A stretch of 33,517 nucleotides of DNA from Lachnoclostridium sp. (GTDB lineage: Bacteria > Bacillota > Clostridia > Lachnospirales > Lachnospiraceae). Shown here in pieces: positions 7,362 through 14,772 of this stretch. The stretch covers positions 1-33,517 of the forward strand of contig JAMPEB010000024.1 in the NCBI GenBank assembly GCA_023665475.1, read 5' to 3'. Each line of letters starts with the position of its first letter. Within the stretch, counting starts at the first letter, position 1. The notes beneath the pieces are model-generated. The model saw only the letters and a list, made by a program, of their open reading frames with translations. It was not told where the DNA came from and made no database searches. Position numbers and translations under genes: made by a program.

Positions 7362-9136
7362 GGACAGAATTTTTTGTTGATTATGACTTATATGATACAA
7401 CCGCATTGCAGGACGCAAAAGAAAGCACGGAGAGTAATTCTGCTTTTGCGGATATCAGTAAGATAAAGGAGAATATCTCCGCGCCCAATTATGGGACTCT
7501 GGAACATAATTTTTTTGTGCTTGATGGAAGCATAGAAGAATTTCCGGACGATCCGGATAACCTTGTGTATTTTTCAAAAGATTTTGTACAGACAAACAAT
7601 GATTATCCGTACGCAGGGACGGAATTATATGCCGGTGACGATTTGGACGGTGCAATTAACGAAGAATTTCAAAAACAAACAATTGTTATTGACTTTACAG
7701 AAAACCATTCCAGCTACGGAATAACACTGTATTTTCTGAATGAATACCCGACAGAATTAGGAGTTGAATGGTTCGGGCTTGACGGGATTTTGAAGTCGAG
7801 AAAAAGATTTTATCCAGACAGTTTGATATATTTCTGTAAAAATCCAGTGGTAGACTATGGAAAGATAATCATTACTTTCATGCGTGCGCTGCCCTATCAT
7901 TATGTGAAGTTGCAACACATTAAATATGGTACAACTATCACATGGGGGTATGATAATATTAAGTCAGGGAAAATGGTAAACGATACCGACCCGATAAGCG
8001 ACAAGATTAAGATCGACAAGCTGGATTTCAGCTTTATTGATGTTAGTGATGAGTTTAATATGGGTAATGCTGACGGCTTGCATACCATGTTGCAGAAAAA
8101 CCAGAGCATGCGTCCATATGAAGTAGTAGAGGGAAAAACGATTATATTAGGTACATTCTTCCTTGATACATTCAGCACGACTAAGAATGTGACAAAAATG
8201 TCAGCTACGGATTATAAAGGAAAACTCGCGAATGTGGACTTCATGGGCGGCAGGATGTATGACGGCGAACCAGCCGGAAATATCATTGACGAAATAATGC
8301 TTTCTGCTAACATAAAAGATTATACGATTGATGAAGAAACACGGAATACTCCCCTATATGGAACACTAAAGATACAGACTTGCCAGAAAGCATTAAGGGA
8401 AGTGCTTTTTGCATCCGGCAGCATGATAAATACTGCGTTGCGAACAGGAGTTGAAATCCGAAAATACGACAGAACTGTCACTTCAAAAATTGACAGAGAA
8501 CATAAGTTTTCTACCACTTATGAGGTTGACAATTATGTTTCAGATGTAACAGTGAAATATAAGACATGGGCGCTTGACGAAAAGGTAAGTGAAATCACAA
8601 AAGGCATATATGGTGTAGGTACTCACACCATACAGTTATCTTCTCCTGCGTCGAACATGACAACAAATAATGGGATAATATTGGAGCAAACGCCTTACTA
8701 TATCGTCCTTAATGTAACGGACGAGCAGAGAGAAATAATTATCAGCGGTCAAAAGTATGTTGGGGAAGAGATAGCGGCTACTTCAAGCATTGAACATTTA
8801 AAAAGCGGTGAAGTCCGAAACACAAAGACCTTTTCCGGCACGCTGATTAATTTTGAACAGGCAAAAAATATAGCGGATAATATCCTCGATTATTACCAGC
8901 TTCAGCAGATTATTCAGACAAAGCATTTAAGCAGCGGAGAAAAATCCGGCGATTGGCTGGAAATTGAAAATTCCTCATGGAAATATGGAAATTTGGTTGC
9001 TTCTGTGGAATCTATGACTACAGACTTAACCGGCGGCTTTATCAGCACGGCAAAGTGCAGAGGGTATTACAAAATGACATCCGAATATTACTATGCGGAC
9101 CATGAAGTATACACAGGGGAGGATGCAATTATTTAG
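7358..9136 (+). CDS. Tail-associated hub (Tal/baseplate hub-like) protein
   Basis: A 592-residue protein starting MRTEFFVDYDLYDTTALQDA at the ATG that overlaps the upstream TGA. The centre contains RPYEVVEGKTIILGTFFLDT and then TKMSATDYKGKL, a pattern seen in baseplate-hub/tail-associated proteins of the gp27-like fold. It follows the Dit position and precedes Ig-like and fibre genes, so it likely closes the tail tip. Unlike many Tal proteins it has no C-terminal peptidase domain that I can see. The product would be part of the adsorption apparatus. Confidence 0.65.
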   Translation: MRTEFFVDYDLYDTTALQDAKESTESNSAFADISKIKENISAPNYGTLEHNFFVLDGSIEEFPDDPDNLVYFSKDFVQTNNDYPYAGTELYAGDDLDGAINEEFQKQTIVIDFTENHSSYGITLYFLNEYPTELGVEWFGLDGILKSRKRFYPDSLIYFCKNPVVDYGKIIITFMRALPYHYVKLQHIKYGTTITWGYDNIKSGKMVNDTDPISDKIKIDKLDFSFIDVSDEFNMGNADGLHTMLQKNQSMRPYEVVEGKTIILGTFFLDTFSTTKNVTKMSATDYKGKLANVDFMGGRMYDGEPAGNIIDEIMLSANIKDYTIDEETRNTPLYGTLKIQTCQKALREVLFASGSMINTALRTGVEIRKYDRTVTSKIDREHKFSTTYEVDNYVSDVTVKYKTWALDEKVSEITKGIYGVGTHTIQLSSPASNMTTNNGIILEQTPYYIVLNVTDEQREIIISGQKYVGEEIAATSSIEHLKSGEVRNTKTFSGTLINFEQAKNIADNILDYYQLQQIIQTKHLSSGEKSGDWLEIENSSWKYGNLVASVESMTTDLTGGFISTAKCRGYYKMTSEYYYADHEVYTGEDAII

Positions 9137-9139
9137 TGT

Positions 9140-10039
9140 ATGTCCATTGACAGTGTAAAGATAAAAATAAAAGACAAATACACCGAATTGGTTTTTAACG
9201 AAACTACAGGGGTGTATGAAGCAGAGATTGAAGCCCCTGACGCCACTTCATACAATCTTGCTGGCGGATATTATCCCATAACCTTGGAAGTTGTAAACAG
9301 CGAAGGCATGGAAGTATCAAAGGATGATACGGATGCAGCATTCGGAAACATATTAAGATTATATGTTAAGGAAACCGTAAAACCCATCATTACTCTTAAA
9401 TCTCCAAGTGATGGCTCCCATGTGCAGGACAGCAGCTTTCCCATTGTTTTCTCCGTATCAGACGAAACAGGTGGCAGCGGAGTTGATGAATCCAGCATAG
9501 ATTTAAAATTTGACGGAAATTCTGTTGAAGTTTTTAAACAGAATACCGGCTATGGATTTGAATGTACTTATCTGCCGGAGGATTCAACAGCAGAAGGAAG
9601 CCATAATATACAGATTTCTGCAAAAGATAATGACGGAAATTCGGCAGAGCCGATAGATATTTCCTATATAATAGATAAAACTTCGCCGACTCTCGTTGTA
9701 ACTTCGCCAGATTTTTCTGTTACAAATCAGCAGTACTGCTTAGTTTCTGGCGTAACATATGACAATTTGAGTAATATAGATTTTGTCGGAATTTGGCTGA
9801 ATAATAAAAAAATAGGAGATGTATCTGTTGATAATGACGGTATTTTTTCAAAAGAAATCCTGCTCTTGGAAGGGAAAAATGTAATACACATAAAATCAAC
9901 TGATAAATCCGGCAGGAGTTCTGCGGTGCAAAAAGAGGTACAGCTTGATACTGTGCCGCCGGAGGTCTATCAAGTGAATTTTGAACCAAATCCTTTAAGT
10001 GAAAAATATCCTGTCAGAATAACGCTAGAGGTAATCTGA
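9140..10039 (+). CDS. Ig-like-domain tail protein
   Basis: A 299-residue protein of tandem beta-sandwich repeats. Repeat borders are marked by phrases such as VKPIITLKSPSDGSHV, TSPTLVVTSPDF and VPPEVYQVNFEPNP, with KDNDGNSAEPIDISYIIDKT typical of bacterial Ig-like (Big_3/HYR-type) domains; about three domains can be counted. Such proteins decorate phage tails or fibres and bind surface carbohydrate weakly. It lies between the hub gene and another baseplate gene. No signal peptide or membrane segment is present. The ribosome binding site is weak, so translation may be coupled to the hub gene. Confidence 0.75.
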   Translation: MSIDSVKIKIKDKYTELVFNETTGVYEAEIEAPDATSYNLAGGYYPITLEVVNSEGMEVSKDDTDAAFGNILRLYVKETVKPIITLKSPSDGSHVQDSSFPIVFSVSDETGGSGVDESSIDLKFDGNSVEVFKQNTGYGFECTYLPEDSTAEGSHNIQISAKDNDGNSAEPIDISYIIDKTSPTLVVTSPDFSVTNQQYCLVSGVTYDNLSNIDFVGIWLNNKKIGDVSVDNDGIFSKEILLLEGKNVIHIKSTDKSGRSSAVQKEVQLDTVPPEVYQVNFEPNPLSEKYPVRITLEVI

Positions 10040-10040
10040 T

Positions 10041-10727
10041 ATGTCAGTTGATATTAACATAAATTCAAAAATAGTATATGTAAAGGGTACGGTTAATGGA
10101 AAACCTATAGAATTTGAAAATCTGGGTCCGCATGATTTACTCACTGATATAGAGCAGTCGGATGATGATAAGTATGTGCTTGACTTGGAACTTATGGATG
10201 AAGCTGGCAATATAAGCACATACAAGAATACTTTTGAATTTATTCTTCCGCTTTTTGTCTATGACCGTACTAGGTCAGATGTGGAAAGGGTTAAATATCT
10301 CAATCAAGCATACCTTGATGGTACGATAACGGAAGAGGAAAAACAGGAATGGAATACAGGTATAAACGGAAAGTTAGGGCTAAAAGGCGCGTTTAACTTA
10401 TCCGACATCAAGCGGAACGAAAACAACTGCAAGGTTCTGGGTGAGCTGCTGGCGGTGGCGGTAGATATTAAGGAATGGCAGTATGGGGATATACCGCGTG
10501 TGAGTGATTATGTCAGGATCCGCGATAATGTACGCAAGATACGAAGTGCATTTATCGTACATGCCGATACGCCGGAAGTGCCGGAACATCCGCTCAACAC
10601 TTACCAGAAATGGAATGACATAGAAAAGATACTGCATGATGTTTATTACATCTATGTGGCGTTGAAAAATAGTTATTATTACTGCGGCGATAATATGTAC
10701 GCAGGGGAAGGAATCGGTGTTTTGTAA
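10041..10727 (+). CDS. Baseplate/tail protein with N-terminal Ig-like part
   Basis: A 228-residue protein. Residues 1-75 look like an Ig-like strand pattern (KIVYVKGTVNGKPIEFENLG, LDLELMDEAGNISTYKNTF) that continues the fold of the preceding gene. From about 76 a distinct domain starts with FVYDRTRSDVERVKYLNQAY and includes KGAFNLSDIKRNENN, a helical region I associate with tail proteins of Clostridia phages. The C-terminus ends GDNMYAGEGIGVL, resembling the MYAGE-type tails of baseplate connector proteins. Likely part of the fibre attachment platform; exact role unknown. Overlaps the next gene by one base. Confidence 0.65.
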   Translation: MSVDININSKIVYVKGTVNGKPIEFENLGPHDLLTDIEQSDDDKYVLDLELMDEAGNISTYKNTFEFILPLFVYDRTRSDVERVKYLNQAYLDGTITEEEKQEWNTGINGKLGLKGAFNLSDIKRNENNCKVLGELLAVAVDIKEWQYGDIPRVSDYVRIRDNVRKIRSAFIVHADTPEVPEHPLNTYQKWNDIEKILHDVYYIYVALKNSYYYCGDNMYAGEGIGVL

Positions 10728-11035
10728 TGGCTTTTGTGAAAAAAACTTGGAAAGACAGACTAGTGGAATATGCAGGCAGGCGGCAGCTTAAAAGAGTGTC
10801 CGGGGACGCCAACAGTACCATGATAGTTGATGTGTCCAGAAGTGAAGGTACAGTTTCGCAACCGGGAGATGCTTTTTCGGCCGCTAACATGAATGACATG
10901 GAAAAGAGAATTGAGGATGGGTTTTCAGACTGCGTAATTTCTGACGAACTTAAAAAAATGGTAAAAATCAAGGAAAGCGAATACCAAAAAATCACCCCGG
11001 ATTCCCAAACCATATACTTTATTATGGAGGGATAG
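10727..11035 (+). CDS. Short fibre-attachment tail protein
   Basis: A 102-residue protein with TWKDRLVEYAGRRQL at the N-terminus and QPGDAFSAANMNDMEKRIED in the middle; the GDxFSxxNMN phrase recurs in the tail-fibre gene at 11191 and in the minus-strand Mrr gene. The C-terminus DSQTIYFIMEG is a common ending of small tail proteins. It probably links the baseplate to the fibre. The one-base overlap with the upstream gene suggests coupling. Confidence 0.65.
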   Translation: MAFVKKTWKDRLVEYAGRRQLKRVSGDANSTMIVDVSRSEGTVSQPGDAFSAANMNDMEKRIEDGFSDCVISDELKKMVKIKESEYQKITPDSQTIYFIMEG

Positions 11036-11037
11036 GT

Positions 11038-11187
11038 GTGGAAAAAATTTTGATTGCTAAAGTCAAACTTGACAAAAAAGTTGTATCTGCAAAAGAAAAG
11101 GTTGCAATACAGGCGGAGGTATATCCCATATCCGACGAACAAGGGAAGCGAACATTCCCTGTTACTTTTAATGGAAAGCGGTGGTAG
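11038..11187 (+). CDS. Small tail-cluster protein, 49 residues
   Basis: A 49-residue protein from the GTG at 11038, with GGAGGGA upstream in the end of the previous gene. It begins (M)EKILIAKVKLDKKVVSAK and ends TFPVTFNGKRW. It looks like a single small beta-rich domain of unknown family. It is flanked by fibre-attachment and fibre genes with three bases or fewer between them, so it is probably structural. Confidence 0.6.
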   Translation: MEKILIAKVKLDKKVVSAKEKVAIQAEVYPISDEQGKRTFPVTFNGKRW

Positions 11188-11190
11188 AAG

Positions 11191-12402
11191 ATGTTAAAAA
11201 CAGATTTTAAGGATGATGTTTTGGATGAGCAAAAAAATGAATTGAGACGGTTTCGGATGATTGAAAATTCAGACGGAACGGTTTCTTTCGTTGATGTAAC
11301 GGAATACAAGCAGATGGGCGATGTATTTAGCGCAGAAAATATGAATCAGACCAACGCGACAGTCAATGAAATTTCTAAATCCGTAAATAATTTGTCAAGT
11401 GGCACAATAAACGGCAATTTCACAGTCTATGCCGACGGTTCATCTCCTGACCCGGATTTGAAAGTTAGGGACGGCAGGGTTGACATACTAAAAACTGACA
11501 ACGGGAACAGCGTGGCACTTTTTAAAAAGGATAAAATTAGGCTGGAAAGCAGCAACCTTTCTCTTTACGAAGGTGAAAGCGATAAGGCGTTTGTGTATGA
11601 AAATTCCACATTAAAAACATATAGACCAATCGAATGTAATAACCGGTTAGTTATGCAAGGGAGTAACCCCAGAATATGTTTTAGCGGAACGCATTCGGCA
11701 GACATAAGAGGAAGCAAAGATAGAGTGTATATGAACCATTCTCGTGGCTATGTGGGAGTGAGAACAGATAACGCTTATCTGGGGTATTACTCGAGTGACC
11801 CATTAACCAACGAGCCAGAAACCGGGATAGCGGTTCAAGGAAAAGAAAAGGTTGACATTATCGCAAACAAAATCAATATTGGGCGCCGCGTACTAGATGC
11901 AGCAACAACAGACACGGATACCTTAATTGAACTGAGAAGAGATGCAAAAAACAGCGATATTGCAACCATCAAACTAAGGGCGGGCGACAACACAAAAATT
12001 ACGCTGGATGAAGAATATACGACAGTCAAGATAGAAGGTGCCGTACAATTAGATACTGAGAGCACTAGCATGTATGGTTATGCGCCTAGTGACGGCGCGA
12101 GAGATTTCATCCGGGAAAACTCCATTCAGAGTGCGTTGGGGATGCTGTATGACGAAAAATTAAAACGAGTTATTTTTAAAAAAGAAAATATCTCGACTAC
12201 AAATAATGTTCCCGTTACTCTTGGCACATGTCCTTGCAATGTTGACGACATTTACGCAGTATCAATAATTTACGCACAAGGGGATAACCAATATGACGCA
12301 GGATTTGTAAGAGTCGAGAGAACGAGCGGTAATGTTTATTATTTTCCCTCATCTACACAAATAAGAGCTTATATTGCTGTTTCTATTTTATATCGAATAT
12401 AA
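11191..12402 (+). CDS. Tail fibre protein
   Basis: A 403-residue protein, last of the tail cluster. Residues 30-60 carry DVTEYKQMGDVFSAENMNQT, an N-terminal attachment module shared with the 10727 gene. Residues 75-103 (NFTVYADGSSPDPDLKVRDG and on to VDILKTD) and much of the middle are beta-repeat rich, as in trimeric fibres (several VYMNHSRGYVGVRTDNAYLG-type strands). The C-terminus from about 310 (SALGMLYDEKLKRVIFKKEN) differs and probably forms the tip. It likely recognises the host surface. Residues 40-103 have a clear relative inside the minus-strand gene at 14773-16464. No chaperone or peptidase domain is seen. Confidence 0.75.
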   Translation: MLKTDFKDDVLDEQKNELRRFRMIENSDGTVSFVDVTEYKQMGDVFSAENMNQTNATVNEISKSVNNLSSGTINGNFTVYADGSSPDPDLKVRDGRVDILKTDNGNSVALFKKDKIRLESSNLSLYEGESDKAFVYENSTLKTYRPIECNNRLVMQGSNPRICFSGTHSADIRGSKDRVYMNHSRGYVGVRTDNAYLGYYSSDPLTNEPETGIAVQGKEKVDIIANKINIGRRVLDAATTDTDTLIELRRDAKNSDIATIKLRAGDNTKITLDEEYTTVKIEGAVQLDTESTSMYGYAPSDGARDFIRENSIQSALGMLYDEKLKRVIFKKENISTTNNVPVTLGTCPCNVDDIYAVSIIYAQGDNQYDAGFVRVERTSGNVYYFPSSTQIRAYIAVSILYRI

Positions 12403-12424
12403 CAATAAGAAAAGGGGTAGTGTT

Positions 12425-12739
12425 ATGGAAGAGTATATCACAAGAGCAGTGCATGAGGAATTCGCAAAAAGGCAGGATGCAGAAAACGAGCGTCAGAACC
12501 GCCGAATACAGCTTCTTGAAGAGAATGTCCGTCGGATTAATGACCTGACTGTCTCTGTTCGGGAGATGGCGGTGAACATGGGAAATATGTTGGAAGAGCA
12601 GAAAAAACAGGGCGAACGGCTGGAAAAGTTAGAGAAGGAGCCTTCGGATTCTTACAAACAAATCAAAACCGTGATTGTAACAGCAGTAATCAGCACTGTT
12701 GTAGGTGCTGTAATCAGTGCAATATTTACACTTTTATAA
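12425..12739 (+). CDS. XhlA-like membrane protein of the lysis cassette
   Basis: A 104-residue protein: a long N-terminal coiled coil (about residues 10-75, with repeats such as RQNRRIQLLEENVRRINDL) and one C-terminal membrane span at about 83-103 (VIVTAVISTVVGAVISAIFTLL minus its last residues). This plan fits the haemolysin XhlA family, which assists holins in Bacillus and Clostridia phages. It precedes a holin and endolysin by a few bases. The ATG at 12425 follows AAAGGGG at a normal distance. Confidence 0.7.
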   Translation: MEEYITRAVHEEFAKRQDAENERQNRRIQLLEENVRRINDLTVSVREMAVNMGNMLEEQKKQGERLEKLEKEPSDSYKQIKTVIVTAVISTVVGAVISAIFTLL

Positions 12740-12750
12740 GGAGGAAAACA

Positions 12751-12966
12751 ATGAGCAAAATTGATTGGGCAAGAAAACTGACAAGCAGGAAGTTCTGGGC
12801 GGCGGTTGCCGGATTTGCTATGCCAATAATGACATTGGCGAATGTGCCGGAGAATACAGCGGCGCAGGTAACGGCAATCATTATGGCTGGCGGTACGCTG
12901 ATTGCGTACATTATCGGCGAGGGCATGACGGATGCCGCAGGAATTGAGAAAAAGGAGGAAGAATAA
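12751..12966 (+). CDS. Holin
   Basis: A 71-residue protein with AAGGAGG before the ATG. It has a basic N-terminus (WARKLTSRKF), two short hydrophobic segments at about residues 15-30 and 39-57 (VTAIIMAGGTLIAYIIGEG), and a charged C-terminus (EKKEEE). Small size, two spans and the position next to the GH25 endolysin identify a holin that opens the membrane at lysis. Its stop overlaps the endolysin start (TAATG). Confidence 0.8.
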   Translation: MSKIDWARKLTSRKFWAAVAGFAMPIMTLANVPENTAAQVTAIIMAGGTLIAYIIGEGMTDAAGIEKKEEE

Positions 12967-13766
12967 TGTCAAAAAAAGGTATTGATGTATCCGTTCATAA
13001 CGGAAAAATTAATTGGGACAAAGTAAAGGCTGACGGCATAGAGTTTGCGATTATCCGCGTGGGATATGGCTCTGACATTGCAAGCCAGACCGACAAGCAG
13101 GCACTATACAATGCACAGGAGTGTGACCGATTGGGCATCCCCTACGGACTTTATCTGTATTCTAACGCTATCAGCGTTAGCAAGGCACATTCTGAAGCAC
13201 AGCATATGCTGCGGATTGCAAGGCAGACCAACCCCACCTTGGGACTATGGTATGACATGGAGGATGCAGACGGCTATAAGGTAAAACACAACTTCGCCCC
13301 GAAACAGCATAAGGAAGAGCTGACCAACTTCTGCAAAATCTTCATGGAGGATTTGAAGGAAGCAGGCTACGATAATGTCGGAGTGTATGCGAATGCCGAC
13401 TATTTCAAGAATATCTTGGATATTGAAGAGTTACGCAGGCACGGCAAAATCTGGCTTGCCCATTGGAATATTTCTGAACCCTCCATCCCTTGCAATATTT
13501 GGCAGCATACTTCCAAGGGTAAGGTAAACGGAATCAATGGCAATGTGGACTTGGATATCTTGTACGATGACATCAAAGTTGAGCAGAAATACTATGATGT
13601 GCCGGACTTTACGCTGATTGAGTCCCTTAATAAGATTGGCGTGGATTCTTCCTACAATAACCGAAAGAAGATTGCCACAGGCAACGGCATTGAGGATTAC
13701 AAGGGAACGGCAGAGCAGAACTTAAAGCTGCTTGATATGCTGCAAAAAGGAATTTTGAAGAGGTAA
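12966..13766 (+). CDS. Endolysin, GH25 muramidase
   Basis: A 266-residue endolysin. The N-terminal 200 residues are a GH25 (Lyz1-like) glycosidase: GIDVSVHNG with D7, LWYDMEDADGY with D97 and E99 as the likely catalytic acidic pair, and a closing NVDLDIL strand. It cuts the MurNAc-GlcNAc bond of peptidoglycan. Residues about 215-266 (ESLNKIGVDSSYNNRKKIAT and then GTAEQNLKLLDMLQKG) form a C-terminal repeat type found on other Clostridia endolysins and probably bind the wall. There is no signal peptide, so release depends on the holin upstream. Confidence 0.9.
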   Translation: MSKKGIDVSVHNGKINWDKVKADGIEFAIIRVGYGSDIASQTDKQALYNAQECDRLGIPYGLYLYSNAISVSKAHSEAQHMLRIARQTNPTLGLWYDMEDADGYKVKHNFAPKQHKEELTNFCKIFMEDLKEAGYDNVGVYANADYFKNILDIEELRRHGKIWLAHWNISEPSIPCNIWQHTSKGKVNGINGNVDLDILYDDIKVEQKYYDVPDFTLIESLNKIGVDSSYNNRKKIATGNGIEDYKGTAEQNLKLLDMLQKGILKR

Positions 13767-13768
13767 AT

Positions 13769-14740
13769 ATGGCAGACTTTTCACAAAAATTCACCTATCA
13801 CGGAGACGGTCACACATTTTCGGTTCAAACCTTTACCGCCCCTTATGACGGCCTATATAAGCTAGAAGTTTATGGTGCCGGAGGAGGCAACGGGAAAGCA
13901 ATCGATATTATGGTTCATGCAGGAGCAGGAGGAAGAGGGGGCTATTCTGTTGGCTACAGGTACCTAAGCAAAGGAGATGTTCTGTATGTCGGTGTTGGCT
14001 CCATGTATATATCTGCTACCATAGGTCTTTCCGAGCAAAAGGATGTATACTTGCAGTTCGGCGGAGCGAACGGCGGCGGCGTATCTGATGGTGAAACATC
14101 ATATTATGGTGGTGGAGGGGCAACCCATATTGCACTTACTGACCACGGTGAACTGAAAAATTACATAGACAGAAAATCGGAAGTCCTGATTGTCGCGGGC
14201 GGCGGCGGAGCTGCCGGAGGAAGCGACTATAACGGCGTTGGATATGGAGCTGGCGGCAGTGGAGGAGGACTTAATGGAGGTGACGGCGAGCAGGCGAACG
14301 ATGCAATTGGCGGAACGGGTGGCACGCAAGCAAGCGCCGGATTAAGTGATAATGGCGGAGATGCGCCAAATGCCGGAAACACAGCTTCTTTCGGTTTGGG
14401 TGGAACAGGAACTTATGCAAATTACGGCGGTACTGGCGGAGGTGGTGGCTGGTATGGCGGTGGCTTTGGAACAAGGAGAACTAGTGAAGATGAAAAAACA
14501 GAGCGTTCCGCAGGAGCTGGTGGCGGTTCCGGGTACATCGGCGGCGTTCCGGCTTTAACATACAAGGGCGTCACTTACTCCCCGTCCACACTATCCGGCG
14601 GCGGCGCTCCGGCACAGACAAGCGGATGGGCTGTTATAACACTTGTTAAGAGAAATATGTCTTCTGTATATATAGGCAGAGAATCTGTTTCTAGGATTTG
14701 CATCGGTGTAAAAGAAATTTCGGATTTCCGCATCGGATAA
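13769..14740 (+). CDS. Glycine-rich adhesin (ALK/LTK-like glycine-rich domain)
   Basis: A 323-residue protein after the endolysin. Residues 15-40 (FSVQTFTAPYDGLYKLEVYG followed by AGGG) form a beta start. A very glycine-rich core follows at about 45-275 with GGGGATHIAL, VLIVAGGGGAAGG, GGGGGWYGGG and GAGGGSGYIGG. This resembles the ALK/LTK glycine-rich domain family (Gly_rich), also found in bacterial and phage surface proteins, where polyglycine-II helices may form a receptor-binding sandwich. The C-terminus has IG repeats (VYIGRESV, ICIGVKEI, FRIG) typical of phage fibre tips. It is the last late gene before a strong terminator. A role in adsorption is inferred. Confidence 0.75.
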   Translation: MADFSQKFTYHGDGHTFSVQTFTAPYDGLYKLEVYGAGGGNGKAIDIMVHAGAGGRGGYSVGYRYLSKGDVLYVGVGSMYISATIGLSEQKDVYLQFGGANGGGVSDGETSYYGGGGATHIALTDHGELKNYIDRKSEVLIVAGGGGAAGGSDYNGVGYGAGGSGGGLNGGDGEQANDAIGGTGGTQASAGLSDNGGDAPNAGNTASFGLGGTGTYANYGGTGGGGGWYGGGFGTRRTSEDEKTERSAGAGGGSGYIGGVPALTYKGVTYSPSTLSGGGAPAQTSGWAVITLVKRNMSSVYIGRESVSRICIGVKEISDFRIG

Positions 14741-14741
14741 C

Positions 14742-14770
14742 AATACCCCTGCTGCAATGGCAGGGGTATT
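14742..14770. terminator. Bidirectional terminator between late genes and lysogeny operon
   Basis: AATACCCCTGC (14742-14752) pairs perfectly with GCAGGGGTATT (14760-14770), an 11-bp stem with a 7-base loop. Downstream T-rich sequence on the + strand (TCTTAATTATTTT) completes a terminator for the late operon; the mirrored arm serves the leftward operon that ends at 14773. Confidence 0.85.
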
Positions 14771-14772
14771 TC

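Noticed and set aside
12966..13284. Alternative + strand frame of about 79 codons within the endolysin gene (13045-13284)
   Set aside because: It is out of frame within a well supported GH25 gene, with no ribosome binding site of its own.
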